Shown here one piece after another: positions 1 through 10,366 of a DNA stretch of 41,409 nt. A program made the translations under genes and the position numbers. Below the pieces are notes generated by a model. The model ran no database searches, was not told where the DNA came from, and saw nothing but the letters and a program-made list of their open reading frames with translations. Source of the DNA: Pseudomonadota bacterium (lineage in GTDB: Bacteria > Pseudomonadota > Gammaproteobacteria > Burkholderiales > Gallionellaceae); the NCBI GenBank assembly GCA_021783525.1, contig JAJXTT010000002.1:1-41409 (forward strand), read 5' to 3'. Positions within the stretch are counted from its first letter, which is position 1. The number at the start of each line of letters is the position of its first letter.

Positions 1-1
1 G

Positions 2-202
2 CAGCGTTTCGTGAAGCGTGTCACCAGGGACGGCCGCACTGCCTCCATGGTACGCGGAATCGCATCGATGGCCAGGGATCTCGGACTGACCACCATTGCG
101 GAAGGAATCGAGGATGCCGACGCGGCTGCCCTGTTGCAGCAGCTCGGAGTCGACTGGGGTCAGGGGTACCAGTTCGGCAGGCCGGTGATTGAATGTTGGT
201 GA
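2..202 (+). CDS. C-terminal end of an EAL-domain (c-di-GMP phosphodiesterase) protein, truncated by window start
   Basis: Translation ...MVRGIASMARDLGLTTIAEGIEDADAAALLQQLGVDWGQGYQFGRPV matches the EAL-domain C-terminal motif (AEGIE...GQGY.FGRP); open upstream to window edge. Confidence 0.8.
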   Translation, partial: QRFVKRVTRDGRTASMVRGIASMARDLGLTTIAEGIEDADAAALLQQLGVDWGQGYQFGRPVIECW

Positions 203-449
203 CATTTCCGGCAATGGGTGAGCGTACCGGTCCGTGAATCTTGCGGGCTGCACAGTGTCCGGATGTTGCTCCGGACAGCGTAAGAGTAATATATCGCCGC
301 GCGGACCAGGCGCCATAGCGTGCCATTATTCTTAGCTGGTTATGCCTGGCTCTGCCATCGATGAGTTCAGGCAAATGTCAGCGACCAGGCTGTCGGGTGT
401 GGGCCTGGGGCGGATGTGTTGAGCTCTGTTCATTTAAGGAAGCAGCCAA

Positions 450-538
450 GCCTGAGTGGCGGAATTGGTAGACGCAAGGGACTTAAAATCCCTCGGAGGG
501 CAACCTCCATGCCGGTTCGATTCCGGCCTCGGGCACCA
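450..538 (+). tRNA. tRNA-Leu (anticodon TAA), CCA encoded
   Basis: 7-bp acceptor stem GCCTGAG/CTCGGGC, anticodon loop CTTAAAA (TAA), long variable arm, T-loop GGTTCGATTCC, terminal CCA. Confidence 0.95.
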
Positions 539-657
539 AAAATAATGACTTATCTGATATTCAGAAGTGCTCTAATTCTCCTCATTCGCTATTGGCTGCA
601 ATCCGGTCGCAAAACCGAACGGAGCGCCCCTCGGATAACCACCGACGGGGGCGCATC

Positions 658-1030
658 ATGGCTTCGTTCATTCCACGCAAAGGCCCGAACGGCAAGCGCG
701 TCTGGCAGGCGCACATCCGCCGGAGAGGGTACCCCGCACAGATCCGCACATTCGACAACTAAGGCTGCGGCGCAGGCCTGGGAGGCAGGCATCGAGCACG
801 AGATTAGCCGAGGCGTGTTCGTATCGCGTGCCGAGGCCGAGGGCACACCGCTGTCCGACGCGCTCCAGCGCTATCTCGCAGAGATTACCCCAACCAAAAA
901 GGCCACCACCATCGCGCGTGAGCGCAACCGGGTAAAGGTTCTGATGGACCTGCCCCTGTCCCGGCGCTCGCTTGCCTCGATCAAGGGGTCCGACATTGCC
1001 TTGATAAAGAGCCCCCGCCCCATAAAATGG
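658..1030 (+). pseudogene. Frameshifted remnant of a phage/ICE-type tyrosine integrase (N-terminal part)
   Basis: Frame 1 MASFIPRKGPNGKRVWQAHIRRRGYPAQIRTFDN* continues in the next frame as TKAAAQAWEAGIEHEISRGVFVSRAEAEGTPLSDALQRYLAEITPTKKATTIARERNRV, typical of integrase arm-binding/SAM-like N-termini; no catalytic domain follows. Confidence 0.7.
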
Positions 1031-1282
1031 AACGGCGGAAACCCATCCCGCTTCTTCGACGTTAACGTGCAATGACGGCATAGGCCCCTTCGTGCTATTT
1101 GTGACGCCCACACAGCAGGCATCTCGGGTGGTACTGGATAGTATCGCGGCCGCAGATATAGGGAAAATCGTATTCTCAGCATGGCGCGATGGACCCGGCG
1201 GTGAACAAGGACCATCTTGTCGATGGCGCCAGCTCTCTTTCGCCGCTGCTCTGGCGAGCACCCAGCAAGCGCATCTTCGCAC

Positions 1283-4258
1283 TCAGTCGCCACGGCGACC
1301 GGGGCTGCGCGCGGTCTTTCGGCGGGCGTGGCTTGGGCTCTTTTCTGTCTTGCGTGCGCCCGGCCACACGTCGAGCCACGTCTCGAACTGCGGGCATTCC
1401 AGCGGCTCGCTGATGAAATAGCCTTGACCCGTGTCGCAACCGAGTGCGACAAGCCGTTCCCAGGTCGCCTGGTCCTCGATCCCCTCGGCAACCACCTTGA
1501 GGCCGATGTCGTGCGCCAGCGTGATGGTGGAGCGGACGATCGCCTCGGAATCGGTGTTGGACAGCATGTCGCTTACGAACGACTTGTCGATCTTCACCGC
1601 GTCGACCGGCAGGCGCTTGAGGTAGGCGAGCGAGGAATGTCCCGTGCCGAAATCGTCGATGAAAAGCCGGATCCCCAAGTCGCGCAGCCGAACGAGCGCC
1701 TCGAGCGCCCGCTTCGGATCATCCATCATGGCGCTTTCGGTGATTTCTACCTCAAGCTTGCCGGACTCAATGCTCCAAGCCCGCAGCAGCCCTGCGATCC
1801 GCTCGATCAGGTCGGGGTCACGCAGGTTGCGCACGGACAGGTTGACGGCTATCGGCAAGTGGGGTCCGGCCTGGCGCCAAATGGACAGCTGGCGCAATGC
1901 GGCGGCAAGCACCCAGTCGGTCATGGGTTTGATGAGGCCCGTGTGCTCGGCAAGCGGAATGAAACTGTCCGGGGGGATCAGGCCCTCTTGCGGGTGGAGC
2001 CAGCGCACCAGCGCTTCGGCACCGCAGACCTGCCCGCTGCCGAGATCGACCTTGGGCTGGTAGTGGAGCACAAGCTCGTCCTTATCGATCGCCTGACGCA
2101 ACGCACTCGCCAAGGCGAGCCGGCGCGGGCTTTCTTCGTCGGAATTCGGCGCGTAGACGGTGTAATGCGTGCCCGTCTCTTTCCCCTGGTGCATGGCGAG
2201 ATCGGCATGGCGCACGAGTCGTACGGCGTCGGCGCCGTGTTGCGGGTAGAGGGCAATGCCGACCGTGGCGGTAATGTCGAGATGCAAGTCGCCCACCTCG
2301 AACGGCGGCGCCAGCACGCCGATAAGTTCCTGTGCCGCGCGCATCGCGTGCGCCACATCGCCGCCCGGTAGTAGCACGGCGAACTCATCCCCGCGCATGC
2401 GCGCGACTACTTCGTCTCCCCGGCAATGGTCGGCAAGGCGCATCCCGAAGTTCCTGATGAGCCGGTCTCCTTGGTCGAATCCCAGTGCAGCGTTGATCTC
2501 GCTCAGCCGGTCGATGTCAAGCAGCAACAAGGCGAGCGGCTGTTCCGGCGCCTCAGTGATCAGGTGCTGCAGGAAGTCCTCGAGATAGGCATGGCTCGGC
2601 AGTCCGGTGAGCCGGTCATAGTGGGCCATGCGACGGATGGTTTCATGGGCCGCGTCGTGCGCGGCGCGCGTGCGCAAGACACCCATTCCGAACGCGAGGT
2701 CTTCCGCCATTTCGGCGAGAAGGCTGAGTTCCTGGGCGTCGAACGCGTCGTTCTCGGCGGCATAGATGGCGAGCACGCCGATGACGCGATCCTGTACTGG
2801 CAGCGGGAAGGCCGCGCACGCGGCGTAGCCGCGCCGACTCGCTTCCTCCCGCCAGGGCGCAAATCCAGGCTCGGTCGCAAGCTGCCGTGTCACATAGGGC
2901 TTGGCCGTGCGGATGGCCGTGCCGGCCGGGCCGTGTCCGCGATCCGCGTCGTGCCAAGTGATGGCGCCCAGGGTCTCGGAGAGTGCCTTGAGGCCGCCCT
3001 CAAAACCCGCTTGCGCCACAGCACGTACAGTGCATTGCTCCGTCTGTTCCGCATAACCGGACCAGGCGAGGCGGTAGCCGCCGACCTCGACGATAATCCG
3101 GCACATCTGCGCGAGCAGCATCTCTTCGTCTGCGGCACGCACCACGACGCGGTTGCCGGCGCTGAGAACTTTGAGGGCGCGATTGACCCGCTCCAGCGCC
3201 GCAGCCATGTCGTCAAAACCGCGGGCGAGTTCACCGAGTTCCTCCTGGCCGTGCGGAAGGCCCGTGCGGGTGCCGAAATCGCCCTTGCCAAGACGCCGCG
3301 CGGCGTTGGCGAGTGCCTGCACGCGACGCAGCACCAGCACCTCACCGCCGACCCACGCACCGACGAGGGCGAGCGCGGCGACGAGCGCGAAGAGAATGAG
3401 ATCGCGCGCAAAATCCCGTCGCGCCGCCGCAAGGACCGCCGCTTCGGGGATACCGACACTCACATAGACGGTGCCGGAAGGTCCGCGGTGTAGCGGCGCA
3501 AACAGGTAGAGCCGAGTCACCCCATCGGGGTCCGCGATTTTCGCGAAGTGGTCCTGGGAGCCGGCCGACAGGGCGCTGACATAGGCCGGCGTCACCATTG
3601 ATTTCCCGACTAGGGGGATGCGGTCGGGCCGGTGCGCGAGTATTGTCCCGCGGCCGTCAATCACCGCAAGGATCGATCCGCTGGGAAGGCCACTGCCCGA
3701 CAGGAGTTTCTTGATCCAGGAGAGATTGAGTCCGGCGAATACGACACCCTGCACGCGTCCGCCGGGCCCCAACAGCGGATAGCCGAAGTTGATCGCGGGC
3801 AGGCCGGTGATGCGGCCGGTCTGGTAGTCCCCCACGGCGAAGTCGCGCACCCGCATGGCCCGGCGGAAGTAACCGCGATCATTGATGCGCACAGGCTGTC
3901 GCATGGGGCGCGCACTGCAGTCGACGCGCCCGTCGGCAGCAGCCACTCCGAAGTTCGTATAGTATGGGTAGGCAGCGAGCAGCCGCGCGAGGGTTCGGCC
4001 GCACTCGCCGCCGCTACCGGCGGAACGTACAGCGGGCAGCTGCGCGAGGCTCATCAGCAGCTGGCGCGTTGCGGCGATGAGCTGGTCCTGTTCCTCGACG
4101 GTCAGACGAATCAAGCCCTGCGCATTGCGCTTCGACTCAGTGACCGCCTGTCGGCGTTGGCTTATCGTCGTGTAGCTGATGAGCGCGAACGCCGGTATCA
4201 CGGCGATCAGGACGAGAAGGATCAGGCGTACCCGCAGGCTGAGAGCGATGTGTCGCAT
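1283..4258 (-). CDS. Membrane sensor with dCACHE-like periplasmic region, HAMP, GAF, GGDEF (RGDEF) and EAL domains
   Basis: N-terminal TM, periplasmic sensor region, second TM, HAMP-like segment, MRGDEFAVLLPGG, EALVRWLHPQEGLIPP, DDFGTGHSSL, AEGIEDQ. Confidence 0.9.
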   Translation of the reverse strand: MRHIALSLRVRLILLVLIAVIPAFALISYTTISQRRQAVTESKRNAQGLIRLTVEEQDQLIAATRQLLMSLAQLPAVRSAGSGGECGRTLARLLAAYPYYTNFGVAAADGRVDCSARPMRQPVRINDRGYFRRAMRVRDFAVGDYQTGRITGLPAINFGYPLLGPGGRVQGVVFAGLNLSWIKKLLSGSGLPSGSILAVIDGRGTILAHRPDRIPLVGKSMVTPAYVSALSAGSQDHFAKIADPDGVTRLYLFAPLHRGPSGTVYVSVGIPEAAVLAAARRDFARDLILFALVAALALVGAWVGGEVLVLRRVQALANAARRLGKGDFGTRTGLPHGQEELGELARGFDDMAAALERVNRALKVLSAGNRVVVRAADEEMLLAQMCRIIVEVGGYRLAWSGYAEQTEQCTVRAVAQAGFEGGLKALSETLGAITWHDADRGHGPAGTAIRTAKPYVTRQLATEPGFAPWREEASRRGYAACAAFPLPVQDRVIGVLAIYAAENDAFDAQELSLLAEMAEDLAFGMGVLRTRAAHDAAHETIRRMAHYDRLTGLPSHAYLEDFLQHLITEAPEQPLALLLLDIDRLSEINAALGFDQGDRLIRNFGMRLADHCRGDEVVARMRGDEFAVLLPGGDVAHAMRAAQELIGVLAPPFEVGDLHLDITATVGIALYPQHGADAVRLVRHADLAMHQGKETGTHYTVYAPNSDEESPRRLALASALRQAIDKDELVLHYQPKVDLGSGQVCGAEALVRWLHPQEGLIPPDSFIPLAEHTGLIKPMTDWVLAAALRQLSIWRQAGPHLPIAVNLSVRNLRDPDLIERIAGLLRAWSIESGKLEVEITESAMMDDPKRALEALVRLRDLGIRLFIDDFGTGHSSLAYLKRLPVDAVKIDKSFVSDMLSNTDSEAIVRSTITLAHDIGLKVVAEGIEDQATWERLVALGCDTGQGYFISEPLECPQFETWLDVWPGARKTEKSPSHARRKTARSPGRRGD

Positions 4259-4622
4259 GCTGAAAAGTCCATTTTTTGCCCAACCAAAAAACCATGCATC
4301 AAGCGTGCCATTCTTGCCCGGCATGCCAGGTCGAACCCGCGCTGGGCTTGGATCCTTAATATCATGAGCGACGGGCGTTCAAACAGGTTCGTGTTCCTCA
4401 ACCGTCCCATGCCCAGCCTAGAGGCTCATCTTGGCGTAACCGCTTCGCCGCAAGCCCCGTTTCCCACGAACTCCGTCACCTTGCCAGTGTCAGCAAGTCA
4501 CCGCCGCTTCGGCTCACTTCCTCTCGCAGCAGAGGAAGGGCATGCCCCGGTACCGCAACATCAACTCCGCCGGGTCTTGCATTCCAGACATGCTCAAGCA
4601 GCTTCACCCCCGTACGGGCGGG

Positions 4623-5165
4623 CTACGCTGGCTGGGTGTACCATACGTGATATCGCCAACCCATGCACGATTCACCGGCCAGCCACCAAACCGCCGATCC
4701 AGCAGGTTGGGCACCATCGCGCAGGGTGTGATTCGAATCGGTCGTCACTCGGTACGGCCACCGGTACACCGGGCGAGGCTTCTGGCGCTGCAGGCTGCGG
4801 CGTACCCGCTCATGGCCCGGCGCGGTTCCCTGCTTGCGCAATTCGCGAAGAATTCGATTGCGCCCATAGCGGCGAGGGCTGCCTGCATGGATCGCGGCAA
4901 CCTGCACGTTAAGAACCGGGTTGGCGAGGGTCCGCGCGCTTGGTGGCCGTTCTCGCCACTGGCAATAGCCGGTACGCGATACCGTCGGCAGCCGGCACAT
5001 CCGGGTGATGGCAAACCGGTCGCGATGCGCGTCGATCCAGGCGTACTTCACCGCGACCCCCTCGCGAAGTACGCCGCCGCTAATGGGATGGTCCGCCCTC
5101 TTCTGAAGGCCAATGCCCGGGGTTATCGCAACTTCGCCCAATACCGCATTGCCATCCTCTTCCAC
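4623..5165 (-). pseudogene. IS3-family transposase (OrfB) remnant
   Basis: KYAWIDAHRDRFAITRMCRLPTVSRTGYCQWRERPPSARTLAN...AAIHAGSPRRYGRNRILRELRKQG resembles the IS3 OrfB N-terminus; frameshifted after YRVTTDSNHTL, no DDE catalytic core. Confidence 0.75.
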
Positions 5166-5459
5166 TGCGGCAAGCTTGATCTCTATCCTTCGGCTTGTGC
5201 ACTATGACTATTCAGCCACTCACCCACACGAAAGCCGGAAGAGCCTATATTTAAGGGAAACCGCGATTGGTTTTGTCTTGGCCGGACAACAGGGAGGAAA
5301 GCATGAACCAGAAACTTAAGACCGAAGCCGCCGCGCTATGGGCTGTCTTGCGATCGCCGGGCGGCGGCGCCGTCGCCGTCGCGCGTTGGGTGAATACATG
5401 CCGTGAGCATCAGGTAATTCACCTTGTGGATCATGGTTTCACCCGAACACGGCCTGCTC

Positions 5460-8400
5460 ATGTCTAAGCGGATACAAAGCATTATATGGAGCGGTGCCAT
5501 CCGCTATCTCATGATGGCGCGACGATACGTTCATCAGAACAACATCAGTATCCTCGGAGGGTTGCTGCTCGTCGCGTTGACGGTGGCAACAGGCGTTTCT
5601 GTCTATGTCGTCATGGAGCGCCGGGCAGAGAGTCTTCTTACCCAGGGTCTTGCCGCATCCCTTGAGGACCGCATCGGCCTAGTCAAAGACCAGATCAGCC
5701 AATTGCTCATCAGTACCCGCATTATCGCTACCCGGCCGGCCCTGATCGCGGCGGTTCGCCGGATCGACCGGGTGCCGCAAGCGAATCCGAGCCGGGTTTT
5801 GTTGCAAAGAGGGGCCCGGTCCTTTCTGGTGGGGTATGGCCTTACGGCCATATCCTTCCGGACCGCGCAGAGTGGCGAAGTCGCGCGGGCCGGAAGCTTT
5901 CTTGCGGCCCCTGAGCTGCAAATCCCGCTAAGCAACGCCCGCCAGGCAGCGCTGCTGTGGAAAGGGCAGTTCTTTTTGCGCACGCACGCCGATTTCATTG
6001 ATCGTTTGGGACGGCGTGTGGGCAGCATTCAGGTCGAATCGCGCCTGCCGCTGCTCAGCCAGGCGCTGATCCACCTCCGAGCCATCGGCCGAACCGCGGC
6101 CCTCGCCGTTTGTGCGCCCCAGGGGAAGGCAATGCAGTGCGTGGTCAGCGCGCCAGGCAAGAACGGCGGACGTTCTGACCAAGTGCTTACCCGGCTCCCG
6201 CGTATGCTGCAGGGCCGCGCATTGCCGATGAGTTATGCCCTGGCAGGCAAGACCGGTGTGATTCTTGCGCGCAATTACCTGCACAAAGCCGTGGTCGCGG
6301 CCTATGCCCCGGTGGGTCAATCGGGTCTCGGAATGGTCCTGATGGTCAGCCAGGCGGAACTCTACGGCCCGGTGACCGATCAGCTAAAGGTCGTTGTGCC
6401 GCTTTTGGCGGTCCTGCTGCTGGCCGGGATGCTGTTGCTGCGCGGCATGATCACTCCCATGGCGCGCAGATTGGTCCGCTCGGAACGCGAAACGCAGTTA
6501 GCCAACGCCCGATTGCGCGAAAGTGAAATACATATCCGGGCTGTGCTGGATGGCGTGAATGACGGTGTCATCGCCATTCGCGAAGACGGGACCATCAGTG
6601 TCTTTAACCCGGCGGCCGAGCGGATGTTTGGTTATGCGGAGCGCGACATCGCCGGCCAGAACGTGGGCCTGCTGATGCCAGAGCCGGATCGCAGTCAATA
6701 TCATGGCCGCCTGCGCCAGCATCGCGGATCCGACAATGCCACCTTGTTCAAGGCGGCGAGCGAGATGGTCGGTGTGCGCAAGAACGGCACTGAGTTTCCC
6801 TTGGAACTGCAAGTGAACGAGATCCAGGCCGCCACGGGACGCCTGGCTATCGCCGTGGCCCGGGATATTACCGAACGGCGCCAGGCCGAGCAGGAACTCC
6901 GTATCGCGGCCACCGCGTTCGAGACCGGGGAGGGTATCGTGATTACGGATCGGGAGGCCCATATTCTGCGGGTTAACCATGCCTTCACACGCTTGACCGG
7001 CTATAGCGCCAAGGAGCTGATAGGCAGAACGCCCGCGATGCTGCATTCCGGGCGACAGGATGCCGAATTCTATCGCAGGCTATGGGAAATCCTTGACCGT
7101 GACGGTTACTGGCAGGGCGAAATATGGAATCGGCGCAAGGATGGCGGGGTGTACCTCGAATGGCTGACCATCACCGCGGTGACCAATGCGGATGGGCGGG
7201 TGACCCATTATGTGGGCGTGTGTTCCGACATGACACACCGTAAAGAGGCTGAAGCAGAGATCCATCAGCTGGCTTTTTATGACCCGCTCACGAAGCTTCC
7301 CAACCGGAGTCTGTTGTGGGACCGATTGCAGCAGGCACAGTCCTATGGCGCACGCCACAGGACCCATGGAGCGCTTCTGTTCATCGATCTGGATAATTTC
7401 AAGACGCTCAATGATACTCGGGGCCATCATATCGGTGATCTGATGTTGATCGAGGTCGCCAATCGTCTCAAGGATTGCGTGCGCCCCAGCGATACCGTGG
7501 CCCGTCTGGGCGGCGATGAGTTCGTGGCCGTGCTCGTCGATCTCAGCGAAGATGCGCAACAAGCGGTCACCCAGGCCCAGAGTATCGGCAAGAAGATGCT
7601 CACGGTCCTCAGTCAGTCGTATCAACTCCAGGGACAGGAACAGTACAGTTCTGCCAGTATGGGGATCACCCTGTTTCGGGGGGACGAGACCCGCATCACG
7701 GATCTCCTGAAGCAGGCTGACGCGGCGATGTACGACGCCAAGTCCGCGGAACGCAATACCCTGCGATTCTTTGACCCCGCCCTGCAGGTGGCGCTCGAGG
7801 GGCGAGCCGCCCTGGAGGCGGACTTGCGTCAAGCGATCCCCCTTCGGCAACTGGTTCTCTACTACCAGGCGCAGGTCAACGCGGGTCAGGAGGTGGTCGG
7901 TGCCGAGGTGCTGCTGCGCTGGCGACATCCTGAGCGCGGTCTGGTTTCGCCGATGGATTTTATTCCGCTTGCGGAAAGAACCGGTCTCATCGTGCCGATC
8001 GGGCAATGGGTACTAAAAGAGGTCTGTGCCCAGCTCAAACTATGGCAAGCGGATCCGCACATGCGCCATTTAGGGCTGTCCATGAACGTCAGCGCGTGCC
8101 AGTTGCGACAGCCGGACTTTGTCGATCAGGTACTGGGTACGCTCGCGGTAGCGGGTGTGGATCCCCGCACCCTCACGCTCGAGCTGACCGAGAGTCAGAT
8201 GCTGGGCCACATGAGCGATAGTATCGACAAGATAAAGCGGTTGCGCCACGCGGGCGTGCGCCTTTCGCTCGATGACTTCGGTACCGGGCAATCGTCTCTG
8301 GCTCATCTGCGGCATTTGCCCGTGGACGAGATCAAGATCGATCAGAGTTTTGTGCGCGATATCGCCACCGATATCGACCCCAACGATGCAGTGGCGGTGA

Positions 8401-8582
8401 TCGTTCAGATCATTATCTGGATCGCCGAGAACCTGGGCCTGGACCTCATCGCGGAGGGGGTAGAAACGGAACCGCAGCACGACTTTCTCAAGCGCAATGG
8501 CTGTCGCCGGTATCAGGGTTACCTGTTTGGCAGACCCATGCCGATTGCGGAGTTTCAGAATGGAGTGCGTGTTGACCATTGA
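5460..8582 (+). CDS. Membrane protein with tandem PAS, GGDEF and EAL domains
   Basis: Two PAS units (FNPAAERMFGYAERDIAGQN; VNHAFTRLTGYSAKELIGRTPAMLHSGRQD), RLGGDEF, AEVLLRWRHPERGLV, LDDFGTGQSSL, AEGVET. Confidence 0.92.
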   Translation: MSKRIQSIIWSGAIRYLMMARRYVHQNNISILGGLLLVALTVATGVSVYVVMERRAESLLTQGLAASLEDRIGLVKDQISQLLISTRIIATRPALIAAVRRIDRVPQANPSRVLLQRGARSFLVGYGLTAISFRTAQSGEVARAGSFLAAPELQIPLSNARQAALLWKGQFFLRTHADFIDRLGRRVGSIQVESRLPLLSQALIHLRAIGRTAALAVCAPQGKAMQCVVSAPGKNGGRSDQVLTRLPRMLQGRALPMSYALAGKTGVILARNYLHKAVVAAYAPVGQSGLGMVLMVSQAELYGPVTDQLKVVVPLLAVLLLAGMLLLRGMITPMARRLVRSERETQLANARLRESEIHIRAVLDGVNDGVIAIREDGTISVFNPAAERMFGYAERDIAGQNVGLLMPEPDRSQYHGRLRQHRGSDNATLFKAASEMVGVRKNGTEFPLELQVNEIQAATGRLAIAVARDITERRQAEQELRIAATAFETGEGIVITDREAHILRVNHAFTRLTGYSAKELIGRTPAMLHSGRQDAEFYRRLWEILDRDGYWQGEIWNRRKDGGVYLEWLTITAVTNADGRVTHYVGVCSDMTHRKEAEAEIHQLAFYDPLTKLPNRSLLWDRLQQAQSYGARHRTHGALLFIDLDNFKTLNDTRGHHIGDLMLIEVANRLKDCVRPSDTVARLGGDEFVAVLVDLSEDAQQAVTQAQSIGKKMLTVLSQSYQLQGQEQYSSASMGITLFRGDETRITDLLKQADAAMYDAKSAERNTLRFFDPALQVALEGRAALEADLRQAIPLRQLVLYYQAQVNAGQEVVGAEVLLRWRHPERGLVSPMDFIPLAERTGLIVPIGQWVLKEVCAQLKLWQADPHMRHLGLSMNVSACQLRQPDFVDQVLGTLAVAGVDPRTLTLELTESQMLGHMSDSIDKIKRLRHAGVRLSLDDFGTGQSSLAHLRHLPVDEIKIDQSFVRDIATDIDPNDAVAVIVQIIIWIAENLGLDLIAEGVETEPQHDFLKRNGCRRYQGYLFGRPMPIAEFQNGVRVDH

Positions 8583-8870
8583 CGCCAAGGGTGAAGGGAC
8601 ATCGGAAGCGGCGCTTGACACAATGTTCTCGAGAGTCGAGGCGTATCTTGCCAGTCGTCGACAATCGGGTTTCGCGCTGTGGATCGAAGGGGAGCAACTG
8701 GCCCGGTTCGCCCGGTTCGTAGACGCAACGCACTACTCAGGGTCCGTTAACGGTGAAGCTGGCCATGCAGTGGGCTCTCGCTTCGCGCCGGACCAAGCCG
8801 CTTACCGCCGCACGGCGCACCGAGGTGTGGCGAAGCTTCGCCCGATACTGTCAACACACGACGAGCACAC
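8560..8870 (+). pseudogene. Tyrosine-recombinase (phage-integrase family) N-terminal remnant, frameshifted
   Basis: MFSRVEAYLASRRQSGFALWIEGEQLARFARFVDATHYSG in one frame, continued as KLAMQWALASRRTKPLTAARRTEVWRSFARYCQ in another; decays after that. Confidence 0.65.
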
Positions 8871-9038
8871 GCTTGCTGTCGACTGCTGTAGAAGTCTTGA
8901 CGCCGATTTGCACGGCTCCTCCGCACTCTGCTCATTTTTTTCTTGCAGCAAATCTCGTTCCGCCTGAGAGCACCGGCCGAGACCGCAGAAAATCGCGGTA
9001 TTCGTTGATGCCCGTGTCTCGTAGGGCCAGATCGCGCT

Positions 9039-9084
9039 TGTCTTGTTTGCGACAGCGCAGCGGTCGAATGTCGGGTTCGCAACA
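9039..9084 (+). promoter_or_regulatory. Two NifA-type upstream activating sequences (TGTCTTGTTTGCGACA 9039-9054; TGTCGGGTTCGCAACA 9069-9084)
   Basis: Exact TGT-N10-ACA matches, 30 bp apart, about 70 bp upstream of the sigma54 element of nifH. Confidence 0.85.
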
Positions 9085-9152
9085 TGTGCGTACGGTAACG
9101 ATACCCCTGACAATCCGCTTATTTTCTAGGGAAAAGCGCATTTGTCGAACAG

Positions 9153-9167
9153 TGGCACGCCGCTTGC
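9153..9167 (+). promoter_or_regulatory. sigma54 (-24/-12) promoter of nifH: TGGCACGCCGCTTGC
   Basis: GG-N10-GC, full match to TGGCAC-N5-TTGC, ~155 bp before nifH ATG. Confidence 0.93.
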
Positions 9168-9301
9168 TCTATACCCAGTACACAGTTGCGTTGAGGCCGG
9201 ATTTGTAGCCGATACGAAGACCTAGAAAGCGTTGCAAACCTTTTTGGTACGGCGGTGCGGTGACTGTGCGGCAGCCAGCGAGGCTGGAAACGAATACTTG
9301 A

Positions 9302-10219
<918 letters not shown>

Positions 10220-10232
10220 CAACCAGGACGGC

Positions 10233-10321
10233 ATTCCGCCGATGACAGGGACCACGGGCGGAATCCGGGAGGCAGCAAAGCGCGCTCTGCGCATTACAAG
10301 GCCGATCGGTGCGCAGGGCGC
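10233..10321 (+). other. Two consecutive stem-loops in the nifH-nifD intergenic region
   Basis: ATTCCGCC/GGCGGAAT (10233-10264) and GCGCTCTGCGCA/TGCGCAGGGCGC (10282-10321, one G-U); no following T-tract. Confidence 0.6.
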
Positions 10322-10366
10322 ATTCGACACGAGAGCAATTCGAAACACGAGCAATTTGGAGGGAGC

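Noticed and set aside
1217-3493. Long plus-strand ORFs (1217-2371, 2426-3493) opposite the GGDEF-EAL gene
   Set aside because: They are antisense shadows of a well-supported coding frame in high-GC DNA; no recognisable domains
10282-10321. Rho-independent terminator after nifH
   Set aside because: Strong stem but no T-tract follows; nifD is clearly in the same operon
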